Source: Diphasiastrum complanatum
Lineage: Eukaryota; Streptophyta; Lycopodiopsida; Lycopodiales; Lycopodiaceae
Assembly (NCBI GenBank): GCA_029204225.1
Contig: CM055097.1
Location: forward strand, 59,018,143 to 59,082,142
Direction of reading: 5' to 3'
Length of the DNA stretch: 64,000 nucleotides
Below are positions 22,854 to 34,984 of the stretch, in pieces. The stretch's first letter is position 1; every line of letters starts with the position of its first letter. A program made the position numbers and the translations under genes. The notes under the pieces were generated by a model that saw only the letters and a program-made list of their open reading frames with translations, was not told the DNA's origin and did no database searches.

Positions 22854-24278
22854 ATGAATCTGAGATCGGGACGATCAATAGCACGAAGGATAGCAAATCA
22901 AGCACCACACCTTCCCAGATTAGCAGCCGTGCAACAAGAGGCAGAACTACAACTAGCACCATTTGATCCAATGGGCCAACCCATACTTGTCGCTCCCTTG
23001 CAAGCAGTCTGGAGAGCACCACGGATGGAAATACCAAAATATGACGGATCATTAGATCCCATCCGATTCTTTTCTATCTATGAGCAAGCTTGTGAAATCT
23101 ACGAGAAGCTGATGCTATTCTCCATGTCCTTATTGGCAATGGCTCAGGATTGGTTTTTCAACCTGTCAGAGGATGAAAAATCTACCTGGGAAGCGGTTAA
23201 AGCGACTCTCATTATGCGCTTTAAACCAAAAAAGTTTCTCATTACGCGGGTCAAACACTTACGATCCGAGTGCAGTGTAGCCCTAACTGTTGATCACGCG
23301 GTGATCATGTGGTTCCTAGCCGGACTACCGCGAAGCATCATAAGAGAACTAAAATGACGGGAGCATTACGCTACTCTACAAGAAGCTATGGAAGATGCCA
23401 TCATGGAAGAGGGTGAGGGATCTGACGATGAATATCCATCCACCCACACCCCTACTCCCTCATTAGCATCATCATCATAAAATGCATCTGCTCTATCCAC
23501 GGAACTGTTGTTGGAGCAAATGACAAAATTACACAAACAGCAGATGGAGCAACTTACGACGTAGTTTGACCAGAAACTGAAAGCCTTACAGGGAGCTGTA
23601 GCAGTAATGCCACATCAACCGAAACCAAACCAGTTGCGGTATCCAAGACAGAGAAATGTATGGTGTTCAATGTGCACGCAAAACCATACAGCGAACAAGT
23701 GTCAAGTCCTAAAGCAAAATCTGAGACTGACACATAGATTCTGCCATCTGTGCAATGCAACATCGCACGATACGGCATTTTGCCCGTTCAACCCCCGGAT
23801 TGTTCAACAGAAGAGAAGCCCTTATCAAACTTCTTATCCCTACCATCAAGGGGCACCCAACGCAGTACCAAATCAACCACAGTGTATGGCCTTACCTGCT
23901 CCACCAGGGCCAACTAATCAACAAGTGGCCCATGTAAACCTGACTGCAGCGGAACCAGAGATGCAAATGCCACCTCAACCTGAGCAACGGCAATGGTACG
24001 GACCGGATGAACCATTTATGGATCCTGCCATAAATGAATATGTTGCGGCCTATGCAGCTCAAACTCAGCGTCAAGGCGGAAGAAATTACGGCTGCTACGG
24101 ATGCGGCGAAGGACATAGAATTGTGAAATGTCCCTACAATGGACAATATACATCCTTCTGTCGAGAATGCCTTTATGGACACTGTTTTAAGAATTGTCCA
24201 TTTAAACCTCAATACAGCAACCAGCAGTTCCAGCAGGGATGCCATCAGGTAGACACCAACTCCATGCTCTTGTGTTAG
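22854..24278 (+). pseudogene. Gag of Ty3 element E with four CCHC knuckles
   Basis: ATG 22854 begins MNLRSGRS. The capsid block (IPKYDGSLDPIRFFSIYEQ, then FLAGLPRSIIRELK) ends at a stop near 23355. A second open stretch (23607-24278) carries four zinc knuckles in a row: CSMCTQNHTANKC, CHLCNATSHDTAFC, CYGCGEGHRIVKC and CRECLYGHCFKNC. Ty3 Gag usually has one, sometimes two. The pattern is shared with F, so it is a lineage feature and not a chance duplication in one copy. Stops in the linker show the copy is inactive. Confidence 0.84.
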
Positions 24279-24303
24279 TTGTTACGCGAGCGCAGAAGAG
24301 GAA

Positions 24304-25905
24304 GTGGCTCCCTCACTACCACCATCGGTCACTGACGACCAATCCTCAACTTCAGCGCCATATCCGAATGTGAGGGAAGAAAGAAGGCAGTACCAGAAAA
24401 TAAGACACTGGGTACAGAAAGCACGAGCGGAGGAAAAAGAGCAAGAAAGAGTTAATCCCACGGAACCTCTAGTTGGCGTCGAACAAGAACCGCAAGTGGA
24501 CTCACCACTATGCGCTGATCAAAATGATCGGTTGCACCAACATAAATCACCTTTTTACATGGTGGAGCCTGAGGAACCACGCACTGAAAGACTCACAATT
24601 TTTATTGTCAAGCTGTGTTAGTTTTCCACTCGAAAAACTACTGCGGATTGCACCACAAACGAAAAGCCTTCTAGCTGAATGGGCCAAAGCGGATGAGGAG
24701 CCAATAGCGCCTGAGCCCATATATTGTACGGGCTATGAAGAAACAAGTAACGTCCTCCACATCGGAGCAACATGAGAAAGTGAGGAACACAACATCACTT
24801 TGCCCATCAAACATAAGAGATACGAGGACGAGACAACAGTGGTAGATGGAGGATCGAGTGTCAATTTGATCTCCACTACTTTATATGAAAAATGAGATTT
24901 GCAAGGGTTGAAGCCAACAAGATTCGCCATCAAGCTGATAGATAACCAAAAGGTGTAGTTGCCGATATCTCTGTAAAGATAGCAAGCATGCAGTTTGTAA
25001 TTACTTTTGTAGTCATAGATATACCTGAATCTCCATCTGCATATTTTACCGGGAAGACCATGGTTGAGGACTGCGCAAGTAGTACACAACTGGGGTATGG
25101 GAAAACTCACCTTCGAGAACAAAGAACATGCTGTAAAGGTTGATCCAACCACATGGGCGGTGAAACCTATTGCACCCAAAGCTGATGACGGATCATCCAC
25201 GATAGATCACACGATTGATCGCCCAAGGCCAACCAAGGGAGGTCACTATGATTCAGAGATGGATGTCGTGATATGGACAGATGCATTAGCAACTATTGAC
25301 TGCTAGGCATGTTAATATGAACCAGATCCAGAACCTAGTACATCTTCACCCAAATGTTACACCATGGACACACCAATCACATTTGGGGTGAATATGATAA
25401 ATATAGCATGGCTGTCAGCGGAGCCTATTGAGAATCCAGTGGACGATGATCTAGTCCCTTGGAAACATGCTCTAACTTATAATAAGGAGATTGAGCTGAC
25501 AGATGAACAGGTCCTACATCACATGCGAATAAGAAGTATCAGTTGAAGCAACGCTACAACCTGGTGATCCGATGGAGTGATCTACCCGAAGAGGCGATAA
25601 CTACAGTGGATGTTGATATTCGCAACCATGAGACGAATGTCACGGTAGTCCCGATGAAAGACAATAAGGATGAATCCACCAAAATGACAAAAAAGGGTAA
25701 AAAGAAAGTGTTGGATTCCTTGAAGTCAATCCAGATAGACTCAGATACAATGTCATCTTCTACACAAGTGACAGAAATGACCAGTCGGGCTAAGATCAAT
25801 ATGCTGAAAGAGGAATCTCGACGAGCGCCAGTTCACGAGATGCTTGAGACTTTCAAGAATTACACCTTGGACGACGTGCTAATCATGATGTCGCAAGCCT
25901 AGAGA
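24304..25905 (+). pseudogene. Protease region and spacer of Ty3 element E
   Basis: The protease is decayed but legible: VVDGGSSVNLIS near 24840 (active site) and LPGRPWLRTAQVVHNWG near 25050. It is followed by a long linker with SSTIDHTIDR, shared with F. The stretch 25543-25902 is charged (KKGKKKVLDS...) and probably belongs to the protease-RT linker. Several stops are present. Confidence 0.7.
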
Positions 25906-25969
25906 GAACCTGATCAAAGTCAGACACCAACGGAACAAGTTTTTGAGGGACCTGCATGAACACAACCAA

Positions 25970-28240
25970 TGAATCTTGCCGAGCCAGGTGAAGAAGAAAA
26001 GGTAGTGCATGTGGGAGAGCAATTAACACCCACACAGTTCAAGAGACTACAATCGTTGTTGGTGGAATATAAAGACTATTTTGCCTGGAGTTATAGTGAC
26101 CTGGCATTCCACCAACAGTAGTCCAACAACCATACCCTTGGTGGACGGAACAGTCCCCAAGGTAAGTCGTTATTACCACTGCAACCCGAATTATACTGAG
26201 CTGATCAAGCAGGAGTTGCAGAAGCTGATGGATGCAGATTTCATCTATCAAATCAAGCACACATAATGGGTATCAGCGATAATTATAGTACCCAAGAAGA
26301 ACGACAAAATGCAGATTTGTGTGATTCTGAAGGCGCTAAATGCAGTCACCAAAAAAGATCATTTTCCTTTACCATTTACGAAAAGTGTCCTCGACAGAGT
26401 AGCCGGCACCGAGGCCTACAGTTTTCTAGATGGCTTCAGCGGCTACAACCAAGTGAAGATAATTCCCTAGGACTAGCACAAGACAGCATTTGCCACGGAA
26501 TGGGGAACCTATGCCTATAAAGTGATGTCATTCAAACTTTGCAATGTCCCAAGCAACTTCCAGCGAGTCACGTAGGCGGCATTCAAAGATTATCTGCAAA
26601 TTTTTTTGAAAATTTTCTTGGACGATCTGTGCGTGCATGGACCAGACTCAGAACACTTATCCAACTTGGAGAAGGTGTTACAAAAATGTCGTCAGATCTC
26701 CTTGAATCCAGAAAAATGTCAATTATGGGTAACACATGGCTTGATTCTCGACCATATAGTGTCAAGACACGGAATCGCCACAGATCTATCAAAGATCATG
26801 ATCATTATTGATTTACCACCACCGGGGACGATCCGCGAAGTCTATATCTTCATGGGTCATGCTAACTATTATAGGATCTTCATTCTTGATTTTGCGGAGT
26901 TAGCTCGACCAATTTACAAACTCACAACGGATCCACATTGGAACGAGGAAGCCCTAAAGGCTTTCCATAAGCTTAAGGATGCATTGGTTTCAGAACCAAT
27001 CTTACGCCCACCCAATTGGTCCATTGAGTTTCACGTGCATACGGACGCATCGAAGTATGCAGTTGGAGCAGTCTTAACCCAGCCAAGTGAACACAGAAAG
27101 GATTTTCCAATCTGACTTGCAAGCCGACAGCTCAGTGATACACAGAGCGGGAAGCACTGACAATGATTTATGCGGTTAAGAAATTTTGACATTACTTGAT
27201 GGCCACACATTTTGCTTTTTATACGGACCATCAACCCTTGCTCTATCTCGTTAATAAAACTTGCAACACCGGGAGAATCACCAGATGGCTACTTTTGTTG
27301 TTGGAATTTGATTTTCGGATAGTAGTTCGCAGGGAAAAACAACATTACATGGCAGATCATGTATTACGAATCAAAGAAAAGGAGATTGCAACCCAACCCG
27401 ACGATGAACTGGCAGATGCTGTCTTATTTTACGTGGACACAGTACCAGAATGGGCTGCCGACATTGTTGAATATCTGATGCGGGGCCAACCAGACAAATC
27501 ACTACCAAAGGCGGAACAACGAAAATTGATCTTGAAGGCTAGACCTTATCAGCTCATTGCCGTCTAGTTATACCGAAGAGGACCAGACGGAATTCTTCGG
27601 TGATGTATTCTTTCTCATGAGGCCACCCAGATCATTTCGCTTTCACATAAAGGCATGTGTGGGGGCCATTTTACATCCGACATTATAGTTCACAAGATCC
27701 TACAATCAGGATGTTGGTGGCCAACGATTCATAAGTATACGAAGGAATACTTAAAAAAGTGCGATGTGTGCCAAAGGGCAAAAAGGCCAACGAGATTGAG
27801 TTATGACCTACTGCACCCGGTCTTAGCCCAAGCATCATTCAAAAAGTGAGGATTGGATTACATCGGTCCAATTCACCCTGCGACAAGGAGTTCTCAGACT
27901 CGATACGTAATCGTAGCCATAGACTACCTCTCCAAATGGGTCGAAGCCAAGGTAGTAAGAGTAGCTGATGCTAGGACCACTGCCAAATTCCTTTATAAAA
28001 ATATCATTGTACGCTTCGGATGCCCGGTAGAGCTAGTCAGCGATCGCGGAAGCCATTTCATCAATGAGACAATCAAGGTCCTGTTGGAGGAATTCTTCGT
28101 GATCCACAGAACCAGTACGCCTTATTATCCTCGTAGTAATGGGCAAGTAGAATCATCCAATAAGATCTTGTGTAGCATGCTCACGAAAACAGTTGAAGCT
28201 AGCAGATCAGATTGGGAACATAAGTTGCATGCTGCACTGT
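25970..28240 (+). pseudogene. Reverse transcriptase, RNase H and integrase of Ty3 element E
   Basis: RT: KRLQSLLVEYKDYFAW (26041), ICVILKALNAVTKKDHFPLPF (26320), AYSFLDGFSGYNQVKI (26420) and the active-site box FLDDLCVHG (26615). RNase [16 protein letters not shown] (27040) and YTDHQPLLYL (27220). Integrase: zinc-finger Cys pair CDVCQRAKR (27760), LDYIGP, VSDRGSHF and GQVESSNK, giving the three catalytic acids. The integrase stops matching at HAALW (28240), where the expected C-terminal domain should continue; an unrelated Pro/Ser-rich text follows instead. Several stops and frameshifts are present. Confidence 0.83.
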
Positions 28241-30210
28241 GGGGTCATCAATTTTTCACCCCCACGCCAGACCCTTTCTTCTCCATCTTCGCCTTCTTCC
28301 ATACTCCACACCACCTTTCAGTTCCCCTCTATTCTTCCCACCCTCTCATTTGGACAAACCGTCATCACCCCTGTTTCCACGGTTGCTTCTCAAACCCCAC
28401 CTGCTTCGCCACCAAAGGTTGTCGAGCACAACCAACTCTCAATCGATGACGCATTTATTCAAACAGTTTTCGTACCATCGCCAGATCGAACTGATCCTAC
28501 TACCCCAGATGGCATCAGGTCCAATGAGAACCTGATAGAAGATAATGACGACGGTATTCCATAACTCGTCGGGGCCGATACAACACAAGCCCCTATCAGT
28601 GCCAGTGTATCGGCTGCTCCCACATACCTAACGATGACGTACTAGACTCTGAGAAAATACATCCTGGATGCGGTAGCGACCAAAGCCATTCTGGAAAACA
28701 TGGTACTACACCTGGCGACGAGTAACACACAACTACGAGTAGACCTCACCAAGCTGAAGCACAAACTGATTCTAACGCACCAACATGAACAAGAAGGACA
28801 CCAGGATATTGCCAAGCTACAGCAGAAGGAGGAGGGCCTCAATAAAAAAGATCCAAAGCCTCTCCAAAGCGCTGACAGAGGCCTCCATGAAGGTGTGAGA
28901 GCTTCAATCTGAAGCGTCCCAACGGCTTGCTCCCATCCAGGTGCAATTAAATCTTTTGGAAGCAGAGAATACGTGCCTGGGGACGGAGGTCAAAGCCCTA
29001 CAAGATTAAAAGCTCGTCTGGTTAGCTCAACCTACACTAGACTCAAGGCCGCTTTCTCAATAAAAAATGAATCTTCTTCGGCATCAGGTGCAGGTTTATA
29101 GCCAAACCTTAAACAACAACCAGACAAAGGTCAACAAATATCGGACAAGTGCAACTCACGAGCTCGCCCAGGCCAAGCAAGCCCTCAAGGCGTGCCAAAA
29201 ATTTATGGACATGAAGGGGAAAGCCAGTAGGCAGCATGGGGATTTAACCAAGATCAAGGGTCTGAAGGCCAATATCAAGGGCAAACATATACGGCTGTTG
29301 AGACGTGAGACCAGGGCCAAGACGTAGATACTAGCCAAAGCCAAGCCACATCATCCAAAAGTTCATGCACGATATTTGCCAACCGGGCCTTCTGAAGACC
29401 CAAGTCCGTGGAGGAGAAAATCAACGAATTCCTATCAAAGTATCCCCACGAGTCATCAAGAGGCGGCTGGCAGATATCGTTTTCAGCTCAGACCATAAAG
29501 GACAAAGAACTGCAAGCATTACCCGCCCTCCAACCACAACCAGAGTGGCGTCAACAGTTGTCCGAAAGAGACCCTGCGGCCATCAGGACCTACATGACGA
29601 GTCCACAACAATTACGGGTGAACGCGCACTTCCTGCCATGTACACGAAGATCCAAATGGACAGAATGCGGCACCCCTCTGGACAAGATCACACTTCAGAA
29701 TTTTAATTGGCCGATCATACAGTCAGAATATGGGTGGACTACGGATGTAGATGTCATAAGGGCTCTCATCGCGTTCGCAAATCATTATATCAATTGCCCT
29801 GATCCAACAGTCCGCGCGACAGCCACTTACGCCCGGGACTTAGAACATCTAATGGAGATCGAGACTAAATGGGACAATTTTCTCCCATCCATATTCTTTG
29901 ACATTAATAAGGCGCTACCTTCAGACAAAGTCGAAGATCAGCTGCCAATCGCTCGTGTGTATTACTGAGCTGCGCTTCTGGGTGATCCATGGACACGTAG
30001 ATTCCAAACATGCGTCGACCAAGATTGGCTGCGAGGAGTTCACAAGTCCCTTCACACGCCCAAGGACTTGACTTGGACTATCTCAACTTTATGGAGGACG
30101 TCACCACCTACCTGATCCAGCAAAGGCGGACAAAGAAAACGCTATACTAAATAGGCAGAGTGTCGAGGGACCGACACTACTTCAGGCCGTGGGTCCTATT
30201 GGGGGTATTC
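28241..30210 (+). pseudogene. Extra ORF region of Ty3 element E downstream of integrase, function unknown
   Basis: Nearly 2 kb of coding-like sequence separates integrase from the 3' LTR. It begins Pro/Ser-rich (28250-28560). A coiled-coil-like part follows (about 28650-29330, e.g. LHLATSNTQLRVDLTKLKHK and HELAQAKQALKACQKFMD). Then comes a compact, globular-looking block (29408-29968, with LQNFNWPIIQSEYGW and TYARDLEHLMEIETKWDNFL). It is split over three frames, so the copy is dead. Plant Tat/Athila-type Ty3 elements are known to carry additional ORFs in this interval, but I do not recognise the domain. Its position and orientation make it part of E and not a captured neighbour. Confidence 0.6.
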
Positions 30211-30219
30211 CCAACAAAG

Positions 30220-30994
30220 TGTAAATAAATAAAATCATCCAATAAAATGTGTTGCGAGGGCATGGCATCCTGCGTGTATAAGCCCATGGCCCAATGAGCA
30301 CGCAAGTGAAGTTGTAAATAAAATAATAGACTTGGGCCCTTTGTAATTAAAATAAAACTTGAGGCCCAAAGTCAATATTAAACTTAGAGTTTACTTTTTA
30401 GAGTTGGGTCCAATTTTGGACTCACATGAATCCTGTGATTTCTAATGTGCTTTTTGTGGACCCTAGGATCAAGTTGGGTCCAAAATGAATGGATAGGATC
30501 AATGTGAATATTAGCCAATAGGATTGAGGGGCAAGGGCCTTCCCCATTTTAAAAAAAGGCACCATTTGTACACTATTTTCATGCTTAATAGAGAGGAGGG
30601 GACTCTACCATTTTGAGAGCTCAAGCATCCTCATTTGCTAATCAATCTTGCTTATGCTATTGTTGTGATTGTTTGTTATTTTCATTTCCCATGCTTTATG
30701 GTTGTGCTAGTTAAGGTTTTTCCATAAGCAATGACATTGAGCATTTGAGCTAACCTCCATCTCATCTCTCTCTCTTTCTCTCTTCTCTTCTCTCTTCCTC
30801 TCATTTTCTATCCCTTTCCTTCACCCAAATCATGATGAATGTTAGTGTAGAGGAGTAGAGTTAAGGGAGAGTAGTGTTAGTGGTGAATAGAGTTAGGGAG
30901 GAAGTAGGAAACTAACTAAATTTAGCATCTATGCATAGTTAGGTACCTATCCAGTGATCTAACCCTTGTTGATAGGCGGGAGGGCTACACTACA
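30220..30994 (+). repeat. 3' LTR of Ty3 element E
   Basis: Runs from TGTAAATAAAT to CTACACTACA (775 bp), starting TGTAAATA like the LTR of F. It contains the GGCATCCTGCGTGTATAAGC block at about 30263-30282 with its TATA-like core. The last 538 bp match 21001-21540. Directly after it (30995) comes the start of copia C gag on the other strand. Confidence 0.82.
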
Positions 30995-31225
30995 TGATAA
31001 GACCAACTTTACTTTGAGAATCCATCTGGAACTTAGTCTGTCGATTGTATCGATGATGCTAAGATGTAGTAGCCAACAATAGGGAATCAATTATATGATA
31101 CTGAAAGGTTGAAAATAATTAAAGAGTATGATATCAATTCGATATCGTGAAAGATATCAAGTATTAGAGCTTTCGTGTTAGAATCAGATAAAGTAGTGAA
31201 ATTGCTCTAATATAATGTTAAAAAG
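30995..31225 (-). pseudogene. Copia C: primer site remnant and first codons of gag
   Basis: On the minus strand, right after the 5' LTR, TTATATTAGAGC matches the initiator-Met primer site at 9 of 12 positions. An ATG at 31025 then opens gag (MDSQSKVGLI) and is cut after ten codons by the Ty3 LTR. This identifies 31226-32417 as the 5' LTR of C and fixes the orientation of the nest. Confidence 0.65.
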
Positions 31226-31730
31226 TGGTGTGCATAGGATAGGTCTAGCTCGAAAAGAAAACAAATGAAAATAATTTATGTGTCTAGAAAGAATTTTTTT
31301 TGTGCATGGCGGAATAAACTATCTTCATATATCCAATGCATGACCACGCCTATCAATTTCAAACAAGACAATAGTGATAGAAATCACGATTGAACTTATA
31401 GTAACTAACTTATAGAAATCACAATTACGTAGCGAAACGATTAAGCATCGAAAATTATCAGACAAATAATTAGTCACGAAGAACTTCAGAAAACGCATAC
31501 ATTATGAGACGAAGCTGAACGCAATAAACGATAGTATTGATTCAAAACAAAACTGAAGTAAGTAAGTACAATAAGTTTCGGATCGAAGTCGCGTACTCTA
31601 TGCCATCTCTTAGCGGCTAAAAATGAAAGTCTGAATTAAATGCAATGCTGATAAGCAGTAGCGCAATAGCAATCTCTAAAACAACTCTAAGAAGTGAGCT
31701 AGAATGCTCAGGAGTGTTCAAGCTCGCAGG

Positions 31731-31796
<66 letters not shown>

Positions 31797-32417
31797 AACT
31801 ATTCAGATGCTTATGATAATCTTAACTTTTGATGACTAAATTGTATGAATATGAACATCTATTTATACTAAGGGATTAGGTCGTCAATTGTGATCGCCAA
31901 TTGGCTGTTGATTTGCTGGCATCCATCCGGTCCTTGTCACTGATTGTTGATAAGTGGTGAAATTGGCCATAAATATTCTATTTGTATAAATGAATCAAAA
32001 TTGTAGCTCTGCAAAAATGAACTAGAACAGTTGCAAGTGACACTATCGGATTTTTCGCGAAAAAAGAAGAAAAAAGGAGGAGGTGCCCTTAAATCTCATA
32101 TAGGGTTGTTCCACACTTTGCCAGAGTCATTTTCTTAACATTTGAAGCTCTTTGGAAAAAGCAAAAAATGCAACACTGTGATTTTACACGAGATTTTTGT
32201 CAAACAAAAAAATGTAAAAAAGGAGAAGCTAGATTTTTCAATGGCTTCCTGATAGGCGAAAAAGGCGACACTGTCGTAAACTCCGTGTGATTCTGCAGAC
32301 TGTGTAAAAACACTTGTAATACTACAGACTATGTAAACACACGGGAAAATCCGTAGAACTGGATAAACAATGATTAAAACCGATTAGTCGATTGGTAAGA
32401 AGGAGAATAATCCAACA
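31226..32417 (-). repeat. 5' LTR of copia element C
   Basis: About 1.19 kb, starting TGTTGGATTATTC and ending CACACCA on the minus strand, and collinear with 10547-11804. AAAG occurs both just before the left LTR (10543-10546) and at the right end (32417-32420). Joining D across it as one AAAG keeps the integrase frame, so AAAG is the likely remnant of the target duplication. Confidence 0.86.
31734..31794. repeat. (AG)n microsatellite inside the C 5' LTR
   Basis: About 30 AG units, at the same LTR position as the longer run at 11061-11174. Confidence 0.97.
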
Positions 32418-33003
32418 AAGTATTCAATTGCTTCAAAGAATTCCTATATATCATCATGTGGTGTGCACCATCAGTTCACAGCCAGCTACACTCCACAATA
32501 GAATGACGTAGTTGAGGGAAAGAACCGAACACTATTGGAAGCTGCATGATCCATAACTGTCAATGCCGAATTATCCAAAAAAATTCGGCTGAAGCAATTT
32601 ATACAGCCTGCTATCTGCAAAATTATTCCAACATGAAGGCATTGGACTCCAAGACACCATTTTAAGCCTACTACGGCTACAAACCAAATCTGAAACACTT
32701 GTGTGTATTTGGATGTCTCTGCTATGATCAAATTTTGTCTGATCTGAAAAAGAAGTTAGATCCAGCAAGCTGTAAATATATTTTTATCGGCTATTCAATG
32801 TCTCACAAGGCTTATCGCATTTATGATATTGAGACATGTTAGATTTCAGTCAGCCACGACATTGTCTTTCTTGAAGACAAATTTCATGATTTTAAGCTGA
32901 AGCAGCCAATGCAAGAGTTTGTCCCAACAACTCCATTTACCATCGATGGGCCTAGACCCACAATTGTTCAACCACAAGCTGAAGCTATCCCAGTCATTCA
33001 CCC
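32418..33003 (+). pseudogene. Copia element D, right part: integrase end
   Basis: Continues the integrase cut at 10546: near 32545 the ERTLLEAA block with the catalytic Glu region, then KPNLKHLCVFGCLCYD and KYIFIGYSMSHKAYRIYD (the latter in frame with an IN C-terminal GKFD-type context). Several frameshifts are present. Text fades out near 33003 (PVIHPGEKST). The reverse transcriptase that should follow is missing, and an inverted RNase H piece is found instead. Confidence 0.8.
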
Positions 33004-33243
33004 AGGAGAAAAATCCACTCAAGCACTGCTTTTGTGGTGGATAGAGCAATCGTACTTTGCTTTTTACTAGACCAAAAAAAACAACTGTCATAAAGCTGGA
33101 ATACATACCTTGTGGTGGATTTACGATCATCATAGTCACCTCCCCAATCCGCATCCACATAGCCACACAACACAAGTAAACCCTCATGCTTCCTGTAAAT
33201 CAAGCCATAATCTGAAGTGCCTTTTACATAACGCAAAATGCGT
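33004..33243 (-). pseudogene. Inverted fragment of a copia RNase H
   Basis: Read on the minus strand from 33243: RILRYVKGTSDYGLIY, then GYVDADWGGDYDDRKSTTRYVF, then SSKKQSTIALSTTKA. This is the N-terminal and central part of copia RNase H, with the DADW catalytic Asp. The remaining part (ATQEAIWFKRILEE onward) lies immediately next to it on the opposite strand. The two pieces abut within about 20 bp of a continuous family sequence, so a small inversion is the simplest explanation. Confidence 0.78.
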
Positions 33244-33537
33244 TAAGACAATGTGTAGTGCAACACAAGAAGCTATATGGTTTAAACGAATCTTGGAAGA
33301 AGTTGGCATGAAGCAGAAAAATCCCACGATGTTACGTAGCGACAGTTAGACTAGCATTCAGCTAGCAAAGAATCCAGTGTTCCATGTGAGAACCAAACAC
33401 ATTGAGATTCAGTATCACTTTATACGTGAGAGGCTCTTGAGTCGTGAAATTTATGATATTCATTGTAGTACGGAAGAACAACTAGCTGATATTTTCACTA
33501 AGCCACTTGCTGGAGAAAAGTTTGATAAGCTTAGATA
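33244..33537 (+). pseudogene. Copia RNase H C-terminal part
   Basis: ATQEAIWFKRILEEVG, AKNPVFHVRTKHIEIQYHFIRE and EQLADIFTKPL are the standard end of a copia polyprotein, with one stop. It is followed by a polypurine tract (TTTAAGGGAGCGAG) and an LTR. Confidence 0.85.
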
Positions 33538-33612
33538 AAAGGTTTTTGTACTTAAAGTTTGTTGACTTTAAAAGCTATGTATATGACTGTATAAAAAATA
33601 GACTCTACTTTA

Positions 33613-33893
33613 AGGGAGCGAGTTAGAATCAAATTAGATTTATTGTGCTACTGTACTGTGGGCCCTATCAGTCGATAAGGATCAATTGGCCTCACTACGA
33701 GGCAAGTCGACGGGACACGCGTCCCGCCAATGGCAACCTGGGTCATGCATGAGTTGCCTGAGTGAACAACTATATGTACAGTGTAATTTAATTTTGCAGT
33801 TGCTATGTGAGCTTGCTGTGGAGAGTGTTTTCTGTATGTGTTATTGTGTAGCATGATTTGTGTTCCTATTAGAAGCAAATTCTAAGTGTATCG
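33613..33893 (+). repeat. Copia 3' LTR (B-type family)
   Basis: Begins TTAGAATCAAATTAG just after the purine tract and ends AGCAAATTCTAAG. It is the same family as 38247-39042, but in the opposite orientation and without that copy's GC-rich insert. Shared phrases include GTCGACGGGACACGCGTCCC-type sequence and TATATGTACAGTGTAATTT. Confidence 0.75.
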
Positions 33894-34375
33894 ATCAGAT
33901 GTGGATGTACATGGACAGAGCTTATTGCCAACTTGAATTGGAGAAGGCAATGAAGAAGTGAGATGGTTGGCCAATGGAAGTCTAAAATGTATGAATGCAC
34001 CATGTTATAGTGAGTCTTTGATGTAGAAGAGTGTGAGTTGCCTTGGATATGCCAATTGATAAAATAAATTCTTATTAAAGGATCTCAAACTACTTGGAGA
34101 ATGGATATTAATGAGCTGCTCTGATGAGAGTATCGGTATGGGTGTCTTAGACAACCACTCAAATAAATTGCGAAAACTATTAGGCGTCTAAGATAGCCAT
34201 GCAATTCACTGACTCTGATATTCTGATGTAAAGGAATGTAATTACAATTAGGCGTCGGGGACAGCCATACATTTTCTTGTTTGTGATATTGCGGAAGAAG
34301 AGTAAGAGTTACTTAACATTCAACAAGAATGTAAGAAAATGGAACAAAGTGAATCTGTATATTAGTGTTGTAAAA
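33894..34375. other. Non-coding stretch without assignment
   Basis: No protein family is legible. A short phrase, TTAGGCGTC followed by GACAGCCATrC-like sequence, is duplicated near 34180 and 34250. It may be flank or leader of a copia element. Confidence 0.4.
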
Positions 34376-34984
34376 ACAGCGATCAGACCACAAAGCAATA
34401 GTGCTGATAATCGCATGATCCTACTAACAGAAACAAGACAATAGTTATTGCATATTTACTCTCTCTCTCTCTCTCTATGATCACTAACTCTGAGGAGTCA
34501 GCTACTGAATGACCAATTTTGGTCGTAGATCTCCGTATATCTCATGTATGATCTGACGAATCAACCTTTTTGAATATCTATCTCTCTTCAATCACTCATT
34601 TATTTATATAACAACTAGAAGATCTTGCAGTATTTTTTCTTGACATTTACAAGATTGCTTAATCGTTGATTATTTTGACTGACCAATTAGAACAATTATT
34701 ATTGGAGGGTGGAGATCGCTTAACAGCTGATTAACTAACTAATCAGAACAATCATTATTGGAGCGTGAAGACATAGACAGTTTGTACTTGAAATCTTGTG
34801 TATTTATGTAGAGTGTCGTCTTTTTCTCACTTTATGCGAAGCATTGTCGCATTTCTGGAAGTGTCTGAAACAACTTAAAAACTGAGTTAACACAAGTGTC
34901 GCAAAACACTTATTTGCTTATAATGGCCCTGAAGCTGACAAAGGTTAGAGATTCCGGAGCAAGAAGTAAAATTATGCTGCAACA
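34376..34984. repeat. LTR-like segment
   Basis: Bounded by TGTTGTAAAA and TGCTGCAACA, ends that are inverted copies (TGTTG/CAACA). It is AT-rich with a short CT run, in the style of copia LTRs. It abuts a minus-strand copia RT fragment on the right that is cut inside the protein, so it may be a solo LTR inserted there. No matching 5-bp duplication (ATTAG versus AGAAG) is visible. Confidence 0.4.

Noticed and set aside
34376-34984. Confident solo LTR call
   Set aside because: Ends look right (TGTTG/CAACA) but the flanking five bases do not match and no second copy was found; kept only as an LTR-like segment.
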